Assembly: GCA_026874595.1 (NCBI GenBank)
Contig: CM049311.1
Location: 10,009,676-10,073,675 of the forward strand
Direction of reading: 5' to 3'
Source of the DNA: Sipunculus nudus
Lineage: Eukaryota; Annelida; Sipuncula; Golfingiida; Sipunculidae
Length of the DNA: 64,000 bases
Position numbers and translations under genes: made by a program. Positions 33,336 through 46,460 of the stretch are shown in pieces. Below the pieces are notes generated by a model. That model searched no databases and was not told where the DNA came from. It saw nothing but the letters and a program-made list of their open reading frames with translations. Position 1 is the stretch's first letter. Each line of letters opens with the position of its first letter.

Positions 33336-33434
33336 TACAGTAGGGGACGTTATTACAGTAGGAGCCATAAGATATGGTCTTATTGTGGATGGTTAAAATA
33401 TAATGTATGGATTATTATCCTTATTTGATTGCAG

Positions 33435-33613
33435 TGCCAAACAAACCAAAATCACTTGATTTTCTGGAGATCCTTTCCCGAAGCCTAAACATTTCCTGGT
33501 CACCAGCCACCACTAGCCATGTACAAGGCTACATCCTGACTGTTAAAGACTCCAGTACATGCTTACAACGGATAAAGTTCAACATCACCTCTGGTTCTTT
33601 TAGACATATTCTG
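33435..33613 (+). CDS. FN3-domain exon 3 (first part of a split FN3 module)
   Basis: Acceptor TTATTTGATTGCAG ends at 33434, and the donor ATTCTG|GTGAGT is at 33614. The exon begins in phase 1, like exons 1 and 2, with PNKPKSLDFLEILSRSLNI. The FN3 Trp and Tyr are in SWSPATTSHVQGYILTVKDS. The exon stops after FNITSGSFRHIL, before the expected F and G strands, in phase 0. The domain is therefore divided between exons, unlike the first two. The completing exon is not securely found; a weak candidate lies at 33842. Confidence 0.75.
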
Positions 33614-33841
33614 GTGAGTGTCAAGACCAGTTCTGTATTGTTGCCTAATATTGGTATCAAGTACATATTTTCATATTATGCCTTGAGATTTCTGCATAAA
33701 ATGTATGTGCAGTTTTATTAATCAGAGGTTATGTTTGAAAAGGATTATATTTGAAGTTTGCATACCCAATGTCTTAAGTAATCATCTGTTAAACAATCAG
33801 AGAAGCCTCAAAGTATTTATTGTAACCTTTAATATTACAGA

Positions 33842-33923
33842 ATTTACTCCAGGTAATGAAGTACATTTCCTTTTAAAATTACGCATCAAATTTTATGGAA
33901 TATATTTTTTTAATTGTTTATAA
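33842..33923 (+). CDS. weak candidate for the rest of the split FN3 domain
   Basis: After the acceptor-like TTTAATATTACAG (ending 33841) a frame reads FTPGNEVHFLLKLRIKFYG, like an FN3 F-strand region (L-x-PG-x-x-Y). It needs a phase-1 junction, whereas the consensus donor at 33614 leaves phase 0. It also runs into a stop with no donor, and a hydrophobic Val-His replaces the usual Tyr. It may be a decayed exon or coincidence. Confidence 0.2.
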
Positions 33924-34431
33924 TATTCAATGGTGTAAAAAAATGCTTATTTTCTTTGTTTATCAAGTGCACTACTTAATTTTTGTCCCAATATAGGAGC
34001 ATGTTTATATACTGGGAGTGGGACAGGTGTTTTTTTTGTTCCCTAAACATACAATATTACTGTTCATTTCAATTATTGTATCTTCAGACAAAGTCGGGAT
34101 ACTGTGGTTTAAGCATGGTCTAATGCAACAGGGTTTACTTGTGAGCAAGATACCTGGAAAATATTCCAAGTGGCTTTATCAGACTTGACATAATATTATA
34201 GGTATGAGTGAGAGGACAAAGCTTATGGATCAATTACCTCTACTGGGAGAGAGATCTGGACCTAGAATAGACCCCTTTTTTGGTGAAAATCCCACTAAAT
34301 CTTAAATATCTTAAAAAGGTTTGCATGCATTTGTCCAAAAATTAGGTTGACAAAAATCTTGGACAGCTTTGTCTTGTAAGGGAGACTGGTGGGGCCACCT
34401 ATTATCCCTTTAGCTACCTGTTATTGCTTTT

Positions 34432-34650
34432 TAGCTATAGCGATCACTCTTTGTCTGTCTTCCGTCCATCTGTCTGTGCGTTAACCAGGCACATTAACCG
34501 CTGGACCCAGAATCTTCTTACTTGACATCTAGGGAGGTCCATGCAAAATCTCCTTGGAAACCCGAAATAAGGTCTCTGTTACCCATATCTTGCGAGCTAT
34601 GGGACTCAGAAGTAACCTCCAGAATACAGTAAATTCCCGCCTATACCTCG
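34432..34650 (+). mobile_element. 5' fragment of an HLE-A-related element
   Basis: Begins TAGCTATAGCGATCACTC with a GTCTGTC/GTCCATCTGTCTG run, then phrases shared with the 3' half of HLE-A8 (CTTGGAAACC, TAAGGTCTCTGTTACCCATA). It starts exactly where HLE-F3 is interrupted. The rest may resume at 49733-49907 and 51497-51867, but this link is uncertain. Confidence 0.45.
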
Positions 34651-36311
34651 TCCCTGCATATATATCCATGTTGGATTTTGAAGGGAGAAATCATGGGATA
34701 ACTTTTTGTGAGCCCACTGAATCTGGATAGGCGCCAGCTCACAACAGATGAGCAAATGATAACCAATGTCATGAGTCATTCAAAAGTCGCACCCAAAAAT
34801 ATACTTAGATGCATAGTTGTCAGGCTACAAACACCCACTACTAAATCTTGTAGTGTAGGTAACATTCCCTTTCAGTGAAGGTCATACCTGCTGGTAGCTG
34901 TGAAATTTGGCTGAAAGTGAAACCCCTGGTCCAGGTCAACGTATGTGACAATATTAACATGGGTTCACAGTCTTACCACTTCCAAATGAACAACTTTAGA
35001 CATTTTCAAGTGTTATGAATAATTATATACATAAGTATGATATGAGTAAGTATATGTCCGCAAGTCTCTATAGGTACAGACATTAATCCATATTAGCTTT
35101 GAGAACTAACAATACTTTATACCAACTGTATAAAAGTAGTCAAACATTTTACCGGAAGATGCGGCCACTGTTGCGTAAAAAAATTCAGAAATTGACAACC
35201 AAATGTCAAGGAGACTTGTTTCTGCTTTTTTGGAAAGGGGAGAAACTGAATTCACAATATTTTGTGTATAAATTTTATTTTCTATAAATAAAAATTAACA
35301 AAGATTTGCTCCTCAAGTGTTATGAATAGGTATATAACATAAGGCTAAATAGCTTTCATTTAACACCTTTCAGAACAAGCGTTAATTTGTCACCGCTATA
35401 AAAATAGTCAACTATTTTCCCATCCAGTGAAGCCAATGTTGCGTGAAGAAAATGGAATCAACAATCAAGCTCAAGTTGTCCGTTTTTGCTTGTCTGACAG
35501 TGCAGAAAATAAAACAACCTTCATCAATGTTCAAATTGGTTACCTTAGAATAGAAATATGATATCCTTTCATAGTTCTGTATTTTGCGGATTTATCTGTT
35601 GTTTGATACGAATGCTGGCTGTATGGAACATGTAGCTCATCTGACCTGTTTGGTCAACTAAGTTATTAGCAGGTCATGGCGATGGTCATGGCGTATAATT
35701 CCAAATTATTGTCAGCATTTCAATTGTCTGAAGAAACAATTGTGAACACATTGCTCTCTGTAGACCCATGACTTTCGTCATTGGGACAATGGCTTGAGTG
35801 CTTTAAAGTTCACCAAAGTTTGCCCGCCTTTTGTCACCTGTTCATATTCAATTACAGCCTTCTGCAGTCTTTTGCATGTTTGCTTACTTGTGCAAGCACC
35901 AAATATTGTTGTTGGGCAATTCTAAAAAAGACTTGGCTGTCAAATACACAGGGGTCGATGCCATTGATAAATACTCATGCCTCAAGCATCTATGCTTTAT
36001 CGTCCATGAATGAAGCTCATTTTAACTAGCTGCAGGGTTGCGTGCTGGTTATCAGCAACCAGGTTCATTACATGCATTTTAATATACCACATTACCCATC
36101 TAAAAGGACAGCTGAGCTTTAAAAAAAATATTATGGAAACCTAATTCCACAGTATTTAATGATTGAAAGGGCCACATATGCACCCAACTTCCCCTAAACT
36201 AACATCTGCTTAGCGATCAGGCAAGTCCTCTGTGTCGGCTGGACATTCAGGTTGGCAGTTTGACGAAGTCTGGACAAAATTTAGACTTTCAGGCTTAGAC
36301 CCACACATTTT
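34651..36311. other. unassigned sequence with a diverged ~305-bp tandem pair
   Basis: No gene recognised. CAAGTGTTATGAATA at about 35009 and about 35313 starts two diverged copies that share ACATAAG, a GTAGTCAA/ATAGTCAA word and GTTGCGT. The surrounding sequence matches none of the families above. Confidence 0.5.
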
Positions 36312-39300
36312 TAGCTCAGCTGACTATAAGTCATCTGAGCTATAGTCGTAGCCTATATAGTTCCTATGTACATGCCAGAAATTATGTCTGTATTATATAA
36401 TTTAAAAAAGTTATGAGCCCAAACATAATGCATTTTGTAAAAAATCAGGAAAGATATTTGATCACTTAACACATAACTTGTTAAAGCTATGGACTTTCTT
36501 CCAGTAATATAACTTTTATAAACAAAAATAAAAAAAAGTACCTTAAATTTTGCCCAACTTTGACCATGGCACGTTTTTTGCCTGTAAGCACTGTGGATTT
36601 CATTTTCACAGCATGTTTTTGTTAGCATTTTGTCTGTTAACACCAAAAATTTGAAACCAGTTGATCAAAAACTGTAGATTTTATTCAAGTTTTCAAGCAC
36701 CATGTAACATATTGTTTACATCAAGCTAGTGTTATGCAGTTTGCAAGAGCTCAGCTCCCCAGCTTCAGCTCTCAGTTCCTAAAATTTGGCATACAATTAG
36801 ATGTCTCCAAAATCTCCTACAATACCTAGTATTTGGTCACTAGGACTTAATACCTTCGCGATATTAATGAAAAACTTCATTTTTCCATTAAAAACCCATT
36901 GTTACACTTCAAGACTGCCTAATATCAAAACCACATATCTGAGTTTAATCATATACAATATACATGTTTTTCTATACATTCTCTATGCACATGCCAGAAA
37001 TGATGTCAGTATTGCGTAATTTTTTTAATTTATAGGCTCAAACATATTGCTTTTTGTAAAAAATCAAGAAATATATTTTCTCCTTTAACAAGAGGATTGC
37101 TCAAGCTATTTTTTTTGTCAGGGATGTAACATTATTCAAGCAAGATTCAATTGAATACCCAAAAATAGTTCTGAATTTTTCAAATTTTATAAGGTATTAG
37201 TATAAATATAAAAGTAGTACCTTAAATTTTGCCAAACTTTGACCATTGCACGTTTGTTTCCTGTGAGCACTGTTGATATAATTTTCATATCATGCACACA
37301 TAAGGATTTCAGCTTTTTAGTTTAGAAAGCTGAGAGAAATTTCCCGAAAATTGTAGCTTTTATTAATGTTTATATGAGACCATGTCAGACCTTAGCTCTC
37401 CCAAGCCCCTCTTGAGTCACCTGTATGTTGACCTTGTTGACCTTTCATCAAATTATGCACACTTGAGGCGAGGCATATACTGAGGCAGCCAGGCAGCTTA
37501 TGGCCAGCCACAGTTGATCCAGATGTCCAACCCAACTCTTCTAGTAGTTTTAACTAACAACATACCAAAAAAAAAAATAAATTAATAAATTTTTATTGGT
37601 TTTTAATAAAAAATTAAAGAAAAATAGAAAAGGAATTTGTTTGTTGATAATAACCGGAAATTAACTTGCAGTTACTGATGATATAAGAATCTTGTATCGA
37701 TTGATAGAATGTCACGTATTCCAAATAACACCATGCAGTCACCTATGGTATTTTTCAGTTCAATTTTAATGATAAAAAATAAATCATATTATTCATTACT
37801 AATCATTAGGGATCATATGAAGGAAATTAATGATAGACAAAGATGCAGTTGATAATATTAATCTAGATTCCTGCTGTGTCTAGTGTGTACATTGATGTGA
37901 AATTAGTCCAAAATGAATATATTACATTTATTTTTTTTTCAACATGAATAAAAGCCATAAAACCAGGTACTTAAATGTGTTAAATTATTATTAAAATGTG
38001 TGAATTTTGTATATTCTGGATTCTCAACATCATTGTTTGGTGAAAACTGAATAAATACCAGACATGGTGCAAATACTTTGCAAATGTATTTGAATACGAA
38101 TATGAATATGTACTCCATTATAAAATTTCTTGCATGAGAATGGGAATTCAGGTAAAAATGAAAGTTTATGAATACCATTGCAAATACTTTCAAAATATAT
38201 TCATGAATACATTCATGAATATCCTTTGATATTATTTTTTAATAATCATTTCAGTTGTATTTTATTTTTAAAAAATCATACGATTCTCTTATTATTTTTA
38301 ATAAAATATTATTTGGGACAATTTGTAATTATTTTTAATAAATAGTTAAACTCTTATATTATATGGTCTGCTTATAAGTTATATGGCCAAGTCAAAATCT
38401 GTGTGACAATAGCACTGCATTTGTTAATAAGATAAATGAAATAAGTCCTTTTCCCTGTCTCCAAAGATTCTATCAAAATCATACATAAGCTAAACACTAA
38501 CAACTCATAATACACCTTATATGTATTTCCACACAAAACAAGCATGTGCCTCTTTTCTAAATCATATTTTTTTATTAGTGAACCTGTGAGCTTATGCGAT
38601 GGTGTGGCGCCGTCTGGCGTCCGTCAACCGTCGGCCAGCGTCCGTCGTCTGTACATTAACCCATACCATCTTGAAAACGGCAAGAGGTAGCATCACGAAA
38701 TTTTATGCAAAAAATTAGTCATCTAAAAAACTATATCGGATTTTGCTTATTTTTTGGCTAACTGCATTTTCTTAGATTTTATAGGGAAAAAGCTAAAAAA
38801 GCTTTAAAAATCTTCTTCTCCAAAACTGTTCAGCCAAATTGTCCAATATTTCACAGAAATGATTCCTGGAATAATCTTTCTCAAGTTTGTTCGAATGGTT
38901 TAAGTTTGGTGATTTGTGGCCAAGTTACAGGAAGTTGAACTGTCATCTGTCCATAAATTTTATGCCAATGTTGTTCACATGAGACATATCTGAAATTGAG
39001 GTATTGGTGGCGCCACCAGTGTCGGCCTTTTTTGTACGGGGGTCATCAGTGCCCGTATCATACTGATGGCTACAAAAAACTTCTTCTCTGAAACCATATG
39101 GCCAAATAGTTCAATATCACACAGAAATGATGCTAGGGTAGTGCTTTCTGAAATTTGTTCAAATGGTCTTAAGTTCAGTGACTTTTGGCTGAGTTATGGG
39201 AAGCTGAATTTAGTCATATGCCATAACAGCCCATTTTAGCTCAGTGGCTACAAAGATCTCCTCAAAAACCACTGGGCCAAATTCTTAAATCTCACACATT

Positions 39301-41469
39301 AATTATCCTTAGATGTTGATAATTCAAGTTTGTTCAAATGGTTTTGGTTCAGTGATTTTTGGCTGAGTTATGGGAAGCTTAACTTAGCCATTTTGCTGTA
39401 TTTTCCCATATGAGTTATAAACCTGTTAAACATTTTTTTGACTGACCCTACTGAGGCCAATTTGTGTAATATTTTACAAGAATAATCCCCTGAATAATTC
39501 TTATAATAATTGTCTTTTATGGTTCCAAAGAATGAATTTTGGCTGAATTGTAAAGGTTCAATTGAGTCATTTTACCATATATGTTAGCTGTGTGAAGCAG
39601 ATACACAGATACATCTAGATACATCTAGACTGGCACCAGTTTATCAGCATTTATTACATCATGCTTCTAGACATTTAGATTTCAGGTTATCTATGGTTAA
39701 TATTGACAAGAATGTTTTTTAAAAGCTTTTAAAAAATGTAGTTTATGATTTTTAGATATTCCTCATGCCAGGCAATGTTTACAATCACAGGTATACAGCT
39801 CTCTGTGGGTATATAAAGACGGCTGTACATGGATTATAAATAATTGGTATCCATAGTCAAATTAATTCAAGATTTTGCCATCAGTGAGATGTATCTGTAT
39901 TACAATTTTGCATTCAATATGCATCTGTATTAATTTTTAGCTCAGCTGACTATAAGTCATCTGAGCTATAGTCGTGGTCCATTGTCCGTCGTCCGTCTGT
40001 CTGTCTGGCCGTCCGTCCGTCTGTCCATCCGTAAGACTGGCACGTTTCGACACCGTTGGACCTACGAATCTGAATTTCGGCATACTGTTAGATGTCCCCA
40101 TAATCTCTTACCATACCGAAAATTGGGTCAATAGGACTTCGTTCCTTTGAGATATTAAGGAAAAACCTCAATTTTTTATTAGAAATCTATTTTCACACTT
40201 CAGGACTGCCTAATATCAAAACCACTCATCTGGTTTTCTTCATATTTACCATAAATATTCCTCTTATATAGTTCCTATGTACATGCCAGATATTAAGTCA
40301 GTATTATATAATTTAAAAAAGTTATGGGCCAAAATATAATGGACTTTGTAAAAAAAAATCAGGAAAGATATTTGGTCACTTAAGACCAAAAGTGTTAAAG
40401 GTAGGGACTTTTTTCCAGTAATACAACTTTAATTAATCAAAATTAAATTGTATACCCAAAATTAGATCAAAATCTGTTAAATTTTTTTAAATATTGGCAA
40501 AAATATAAAATTGGTACCTTAAATTTTGCCCAACTTTGGCCACAGCACGTTTTTTTCCTGTAGGTACTGTGGATTTAATTTTCACAGCATGTATACACAA
40601 GGATTTAATCTGTTAAAATCTGAAATTTGAAAATAAAAGCTGCAAAATTAGGCTAGTTATTGAATTTTTTGGGGGGCTCTTGTTGTATTCCCTTACATTG
40701 TCAAGCGGTCCACTTTGATGACTGTAGGTCATTCAGTGCACATCTCTATGCTCCCCAAGCTGTTGGCATAATTTTATATACATGTCCCCAAAATCTCCTA
40801 CCATACCGAAAATTGGGTCATTAGGACCTCGTTCCTTCGAGATATTAAGGAAAAAACTCTGTTTTCCATAAAAAAGCCATTGTTACACTTCAAGGCTGCC
40901 TAATATCAAAACCACTGATCTGTTTTTGATCGTATTTAGTATTCACATTCTTTCATACATTTTCTATGAACATACCGAAAATTAGGTCAGTATTGGGTAT
41001 TATTTTGAAGTTATGGGCCAAAACATAATGCAATTTTTAAAAAAATCAGGAAATATATTTACTCACCTAACATGAGAATTGCTGAACCTAGAGACTTTTT
41101 CTCAGGAATATAACTTTCTATAATCAAGATTCAATTGTTTACCCAAAATTAGATCTGAATTTTGCAAATTTTTCAAGTTATTAGCATAAATAAAAAATCA
41201 ATACCTTATATTTTGTCCAACTTTGGCACTGTTGATTTAATTTTCACAGCATATATACATAAGGATTTCATCTTTTAAAATCTGAAATTTCAAAGAAATT
41301 GATTGGAAAGAATAGCTTTTATTCATGTTTTCATACACCATGTCAAGTGTTGTTTACATCTAGCCCACCTAGTAGTACAGCCTTCACTTGCATGATGTAA
41401 CCCACCCCAGGCAGCTTGCCTTGGGTCAGCTTGGCCACTACCAGCAGGCTTCCCCTCTGCCCTGCACTC

Positions 41470-41484
41470 CCCCCCCCCCCCCCA
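41470..41484. repeat. poly-C tract in HLE-A6
   Basis: A run of about 15 C before AGCTGGTGCATAAACTAG. The same site carries a C-run in HLE-A7 (about 43567-43582) but only CCCACCCCCT in HLE-A8 (about 52957). Confidence 0.9.
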
Positions 41485-42035
41485 GCTGGTGCATAAACTA
41501 GATGAATGTTATTATTTTCTGTATTTGATTCATTCTTATTCTAGGCTATGCTACATTTTAGATTTTGTATTGTACCACCAGGGTTACAATGATTAAAGTG
41601 TACATTTAATTGTGTCCACAAAGTGATGTATTGCTATGAAAGTGTGGATGTTCATCAGAGTGCTCATTAAAGATTTTAATTTGTTTGACTTATAACTCAT
41701 GGTTGTATCAGTTGTTACATGATACTGGCTAAATAATCAAAATTTATATTGCTGATCCTTTATTTCAGTTCATAAAATTAAACATTCCCAACTCCAGTTT
41801 GCTCCTGGTATAATATATTGGGTGTTTTGATCCTTGGATTAATTTTAACACATGTATTAGTTTCATAGTTGAGAATACTTTTCTTTTTTCCTGATATCAT
41901 TTAAACCAAAATAAATATTATTTATACTTTTCCTGTTAGTGCTGTGGATTTAATTTTCACAGCATGTACACATTAGCATTTCATATGTTAAAATCTGAAA
42001 TTTGAAACTAATTGATCAAAAACTGTAGATTTTAT

Positions 42036-45000
42036 TAGCTCAGCTGACTATAAGTCATCTGAGCTATAGTCATGGTCCATTGTCCGTCGTCCGTCTGTCT
42101 GTCTGTCTGTCTGGATGTCCGTCCGTAAGACTGGCACGTTTCGACACCGTTGGACCTATGAATCTGAATTTTGGCATACAGTTAGATGTCCCCATAATCT
42201 CCTAACATGCCAAAAATTGGGTCAATAGGACTTCGTTCCTTTGAGATATTAAGGAAAAACCTCAATTTTTTATTAGAAATCTATTTCCACACTTGAGGAC
42301 TGCCTAATATCAAAACCACTCATCTGGTTTTCTTCATATTTACCATAAATATTCCTCTATATAGTTCCTATGTACATGCCAGATATTAAGTCAGTATTTT
42401 ATAATTTAAAAAAGTTATGGGCCCAAACATAATGGACTTTGTAAAAAAATCAGGAAGATATTTGGTCACTTAAGACCAAAAGTGTTAAAGGTAGGGACTT
42501 TTTTCCAGTAATACAACTTTAATTAATCAAAATTTAATTGTATACCAAAAATTAGATCAAAATTTGTTAAATTTTTTTAAATATTGACAAAAATATAAAA
42601 TTGGTACTTTAAATTTTGCCCAACTTTGGCCATGGCACGTTTTTTTCCTGTAAGTACTGTGGATTTAATTTTCACACCATGTATACATAAGGATTTAATC
42701 TGTTAAATCTGAAATTTGAAAATAAAAGCTGCAAAATTAGGCTAGTTATTGAATTTTTTTGGAGGCTCTTGTTGTATTCTCTTACATTGTCAAGCAGTCC
42801 ACTTTGATGACTGTAGGTCATTCAGTGCACATCTCTATGCTCCCCAAGCTGTTGACATAATTTTAGATGTCCCCAAAATCTCCTACCATACCGAAAATTG
42901 GGTCACTAGGACTTTGTTTCTTCGAGATATTAAGGAAAAAACTCCGTTTTCCATAAAAAAAAGCCATTGTTAGACTTACACTTCAAGGCTGCCTAATATC
43001 AAAACCACTGATCTGTTTTTGATCGTATTTAGTATTCACATTCTTTTATACATTTTCTATGAACATACCACAAATTAGGTCAGTATTGGGTATTATTTTG
43101 AAGTTATGGGCCAAAACATAATGCAATTTTTTTTAAAATCAGGAAATATATTTACTCACCTAACATGAGAATTGCTGAACCTAGAGACTTTTTTTCAGGA
43201 ATATAACTTTATTTAATCAAGATTCAATTGTTTACCCAAAATTAGATCTGAATTTTGCAAATTTTTCAAGTTATTAGCATAAATAAAAAATCAATACCTT
43301 AAATTTTGTCCAACTTTGGCACTGTTGATTTAATTTTCCCAGCATATATGCATAAGGATTTAATCTTTTAAAATCTGAACTTTCGAAAGAAATTGATTGG
43401 AATGAATAGCTTTTATTCATGTTTTCATACACCATGTCAAGTGTTGTTTACATCTAGCCCACCTAGTAGTACAGCCTTCACTTGCATTATGTAACCCACC
43501 CCAGGCAGCTTACCTTGGCCTAGCTTGGCCACTACTAGCAGGCTTCCCCTCTGCCCTGCACTCATCCCCCCCCCCCCCCCCCAGCTGGTGCATAAACTAG
43601 ATGAATGAACCACCAGGGTTACAATGATTAAAGTGTACATTTAATTGTGTCCACAAAATGATGTATTGCTGTGAAAGTGTGGATGTTCATGAGATAAGTA
43701 ATTCCTTACTTCAGAAGAGTTAAAACTTCACCAGGTGTGAAATTGACTATTAATTCCAGTAATTAATTAAAGCTGGGATAGTAATTAGCACAATGATATT
43801 GTTTGTCCCTCATTTAACCAACAGTGTGTATACTTTATTTGAAAAGATGTATTATTTTATCAAATTTACTTTTATTTTATTTTGGTGAATAAAATTAAGC
43901 ATGTCCTGAAAACTCCAATGTGCAAAACTTTTTAATAGTGATTCAAGGAATATTCTTGTAGATGCCATGTTGTGGAATTATTTTCTTTTAAAATCAGTTT
44001 AAACATTTATGATTTAAAAATAATAAAATATATGTGTATGCATAATATGACCCAATGTTTTTTACTCTGTATATATAATGATTGCAACTTTTGCAACAAT
44101 TCTAATATTTTAACTTATATTTTCAGGTTTTTAATTAAAAATTTATAAACCTGTAAATAAAAAAATGATTCAGATAAAAACTTCTTAATGGAAAAAGTGG
44201 ATCTGCTTAAAAAATAGGATTATATATAAACTTAAATGCATTATTCTCTTGAAAGTGAAATAAAGGTATCAGTCCATTCTGTCCACTTGCCTGTCCATCT
44301 GTAAATTTTCGTATGCAACACAGTATCTCAAAACTTTTACTGTTTTTCTTCATGACAGTCTTGTCAGAGTATTAGTTTGCAATCATATATTTAGAACTTT
44401 ACTATAACCAAGTAGGAGGGCCCCTTTCCTCTTAGCTTTTCATATTCTTATATAAATGAAAGACATTACAATAGAATATTTCTACATCCACCTTCGTGCT
44501 GCCCTCACTTTTCCCTTCTCCGAACCTCATCCCAAAGTCAGCCTCAGTAAGCAAGAACAAGATGAATCAGATATATTCATACTTTAATATTTTGTATAAC
44601 TATTCGTCCATAGATACCTATGTACATGCCAGAAATTATGTCAATATTGTGTAATATGTAGACATAAAGGGCATCACAATAATGTACCTTGTCAAGACTA
44701 AAGAGATATTGTGTCATACAGTCACATATTCATAAATCACTTCATCAGCATAGTTAATCATAACATCATATCTGTCAAATTGAACGCTTGCAGACTACCA
44801 TACACTTTAGATCCTTCAACAAATAGCCTTATCATCATTCTACTACTGCTTATTACTGCTGTCATTGCATTCATATTTGCTCAAATATATCACAATTTTC
44901 AACCCCTCCTAAATAAATAAAAAATAAACCACTTTATTTGACTCTATTAATCCATCAGTCAAGTAATTTCATTTATCATTTACTCACATATTACATTACA

Positions 45001-45128
45001 TTCCTTTATAATAGCCCAACATGTACATGATATTCATAAGCTTTATCGACTCGATATAGTATCACAGTGGAGAAACATTTATAGTCCAATCACGATCAGC
45101 TGAGCGCCGTGACCCATGGGTCCCTTGT
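42036..45128 (+). mobile_element. HLE-A7, 3.1-kb copy inserted in HLE-A6
   Basis: Complete from TAGCTCAGCTGACTATAAG, with a (GTCT)n run, to CAGCTGAGCGCCGTGACCC, a CATGGG hairpin and CCCTTGT. Removing it joins GATTTTAT to TCAAGTTTCC, exactly as in HLE-A8 at 53504-53521. It insertion-splits a T|T pair without duplication. The two modules resemble HLE-A6 more than HLE-A1-A3, so these form a subfamily. No coding capacity. Confidence 0.9.
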
Positions 45129-45279
45129 TCAAGTTTCCAGGTACCAAGTCTTCATTGTTTACATCAGGTCAGTATAAATGCAGTGTACTGGGCAGTTACA
45201 TAACACCTTCAGGTCTGACCTACTGCCACTGTGAGTGTCTGGGTCAGGATGGGTCAGGCAGTAATTACCAGAGAGCCTC

Positions 45280-45281
<2 letters not shown>

Positions 45282-45310
<29 letters not shown>

Positions 45311-45334
45311 GGCACTCCAGCTCTCTCTCTTTTT

Positions 45335-45404
<70 letters not shown>

Positions 45405-45405
45405 C
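45282..45405. repeat. (CT)n microsatellite in HLE-A6
   Basis: Long CT/TC-rich tract with TTTCTC interruptions. The same location in HLE-A8 (53661-53757) has a matching tract, so it is part of the subfamily core. Confidence 0.95.
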
Positions 45406-45414
45406 TCTGCTTTT

Positions 45415-46460
45415 TAGCCCTCAGCCCTTAGGCTGATGGGCTATTGTCGTCACCCAAGCTGTCCGTCCGTCCGTCTGTCTGTCCGTCCGTCCGGCGTCCG
45501 TTAACTTTTACCTTGTGAGCCGGATATCTTGAAAAGGATTCACCGTCAGAATTTTATTTCCTCGGTTAAGATGTATATCGACAAAATCTCGGTCAAGTTC
45601 GAAGATGGGTGACCTTGACCTATTTTTCTACATTTTAGAGCTGATTATAGAAAAACACTTAGATGCTTATTAGTCAGTAACCATTTGGTGGATTTTCATA
45701 AAACTTACTATGATTATTTGGACTGATAGTCTGTACCTGCTACACAAGTCTGGTGGCGCCACCTACAATTTCTGATTTTTAATTAATTTTTTTTGGATTT
45801 TTCAACTTTGGGCTTGTGAGCGGGATATCTCTAAAAGGATTCACCGTAGGAATATTATTTTTTCGGTGAAGATGTATATTGACAAAATCTCGGTCAAGTT
45901 CAAAGATGGGTGACCTTGACCTATTTTTCTACGTTTTAGAGCTGATTATAGAAAAAACATTTAGAAGCTTATTTCTCAGGAACCATTTAGTGGATTATCA
46001 CAATACTAACTATGATCATAGGGACTGATGGTCTGTAACTGCTGCACGAGTTTGGGGGCGCCACCTACAATTTCTGATTTTGAATGAATTTTTCTTGACT
46101 TTTTCAACTTTGTCCTTGTGAGCGGGATATCTTTTAAATGAGTCACAATAGGAATTTTATTTCTTTGGTGAAGATGTATATCGACAAAATCTCGGTCAAG
46201 TTCGAAGATGGGTGACCTTGACCTACTTTTCAAGGTCACAGAGCTTATAATAGAATAAAATTTAGAAGCTTATATTTCAGGAAGCATTTGGTGGATTGTT
46301 ATGAATCATGGTACATACCTCTCCATTTTAAATTTATAACTGAGACATGTACAGATATACATCCATGTGAGAACAGATATTTAGTACTTGTTACTGTTAC
46401 CACCTCTAAACACTGTTCTTTTGGCTGAGGGCTTTTGTCAGCTTCTGCTGATATTCTAGT
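45415..46460 (+). mobile_element. HLE-D1, complete copy inserted in HLE-A6
   Basis: The 5' end TAGCCCTCAGCCCTTAGG folds on GGCTGATGGGCTA and is followed by a (GTCC)/(GTCT) run at 45462-45490. Three internal units of about 300 bp start near 45535, 45840 and 46145, each with TCTCGGTCAAGTTC, GGGTGACCTTGACCTA and a GGCGCCACCT box. The 3' end has GGCTGAGGGCT, hairpin TCAGCTTCTGCTGA and ATATTCTAGT before T. Removing it restores the CTCTGC-T-run-CTCTTTCTC sequence seen at 53757-53775 in HLE-A8. Confidence 0.9.

Larger units (their letters stand above)
26508..33373. mobile_element. long-TIR foldback-like element built on CCCCTATTGTAATAA repeats
   Basis: The left arm 26508-26745 has an inverted counterpart in 31835-32040 plus 33336-33373. 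Examples are GGGGTTACAAATGAGCTG on the left and CAGCTCATTTGTAACCCC on the right, and TAACGTCCCCTA against TAGGGGACGTTA. The interior repeats TTTATTACAATAGGGG with the inverse ATTGTAATAACATTGCC (28780, 29010, 29095, 30228, 31600). No transposase was found. HLE-E copies, HLE-A4, a Tigger-like element and HLE-F1 are nested inside. Outer edges are approximate and no target duplication is clear. Confidence 0.7.

Noticed and set aside
33407-33721. Reading the whole 104-codon frame around FN3 exon 3 as coding
   Set aside because: The acceptor at 33434 and the consensus donor at 33614 define a smaller exon. The codons after the donor lose FN3 character.
39766-39833. Possible FN3 exon piece (MPGNVYNHRYTALCGY) after a TTTTAG acceptor-like site
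   Set aside because: Phase 0 would fit the donor at 33614, but there is no good donor, a stop follows, and the segment lies inside HLE-C1. I judge it coincidental.
45116-45436. Frames rich in Leu-Ser repeats (also at 53535-53891)
   Set aside because: They are translations of the (CT)n microsatellite and its flanks.
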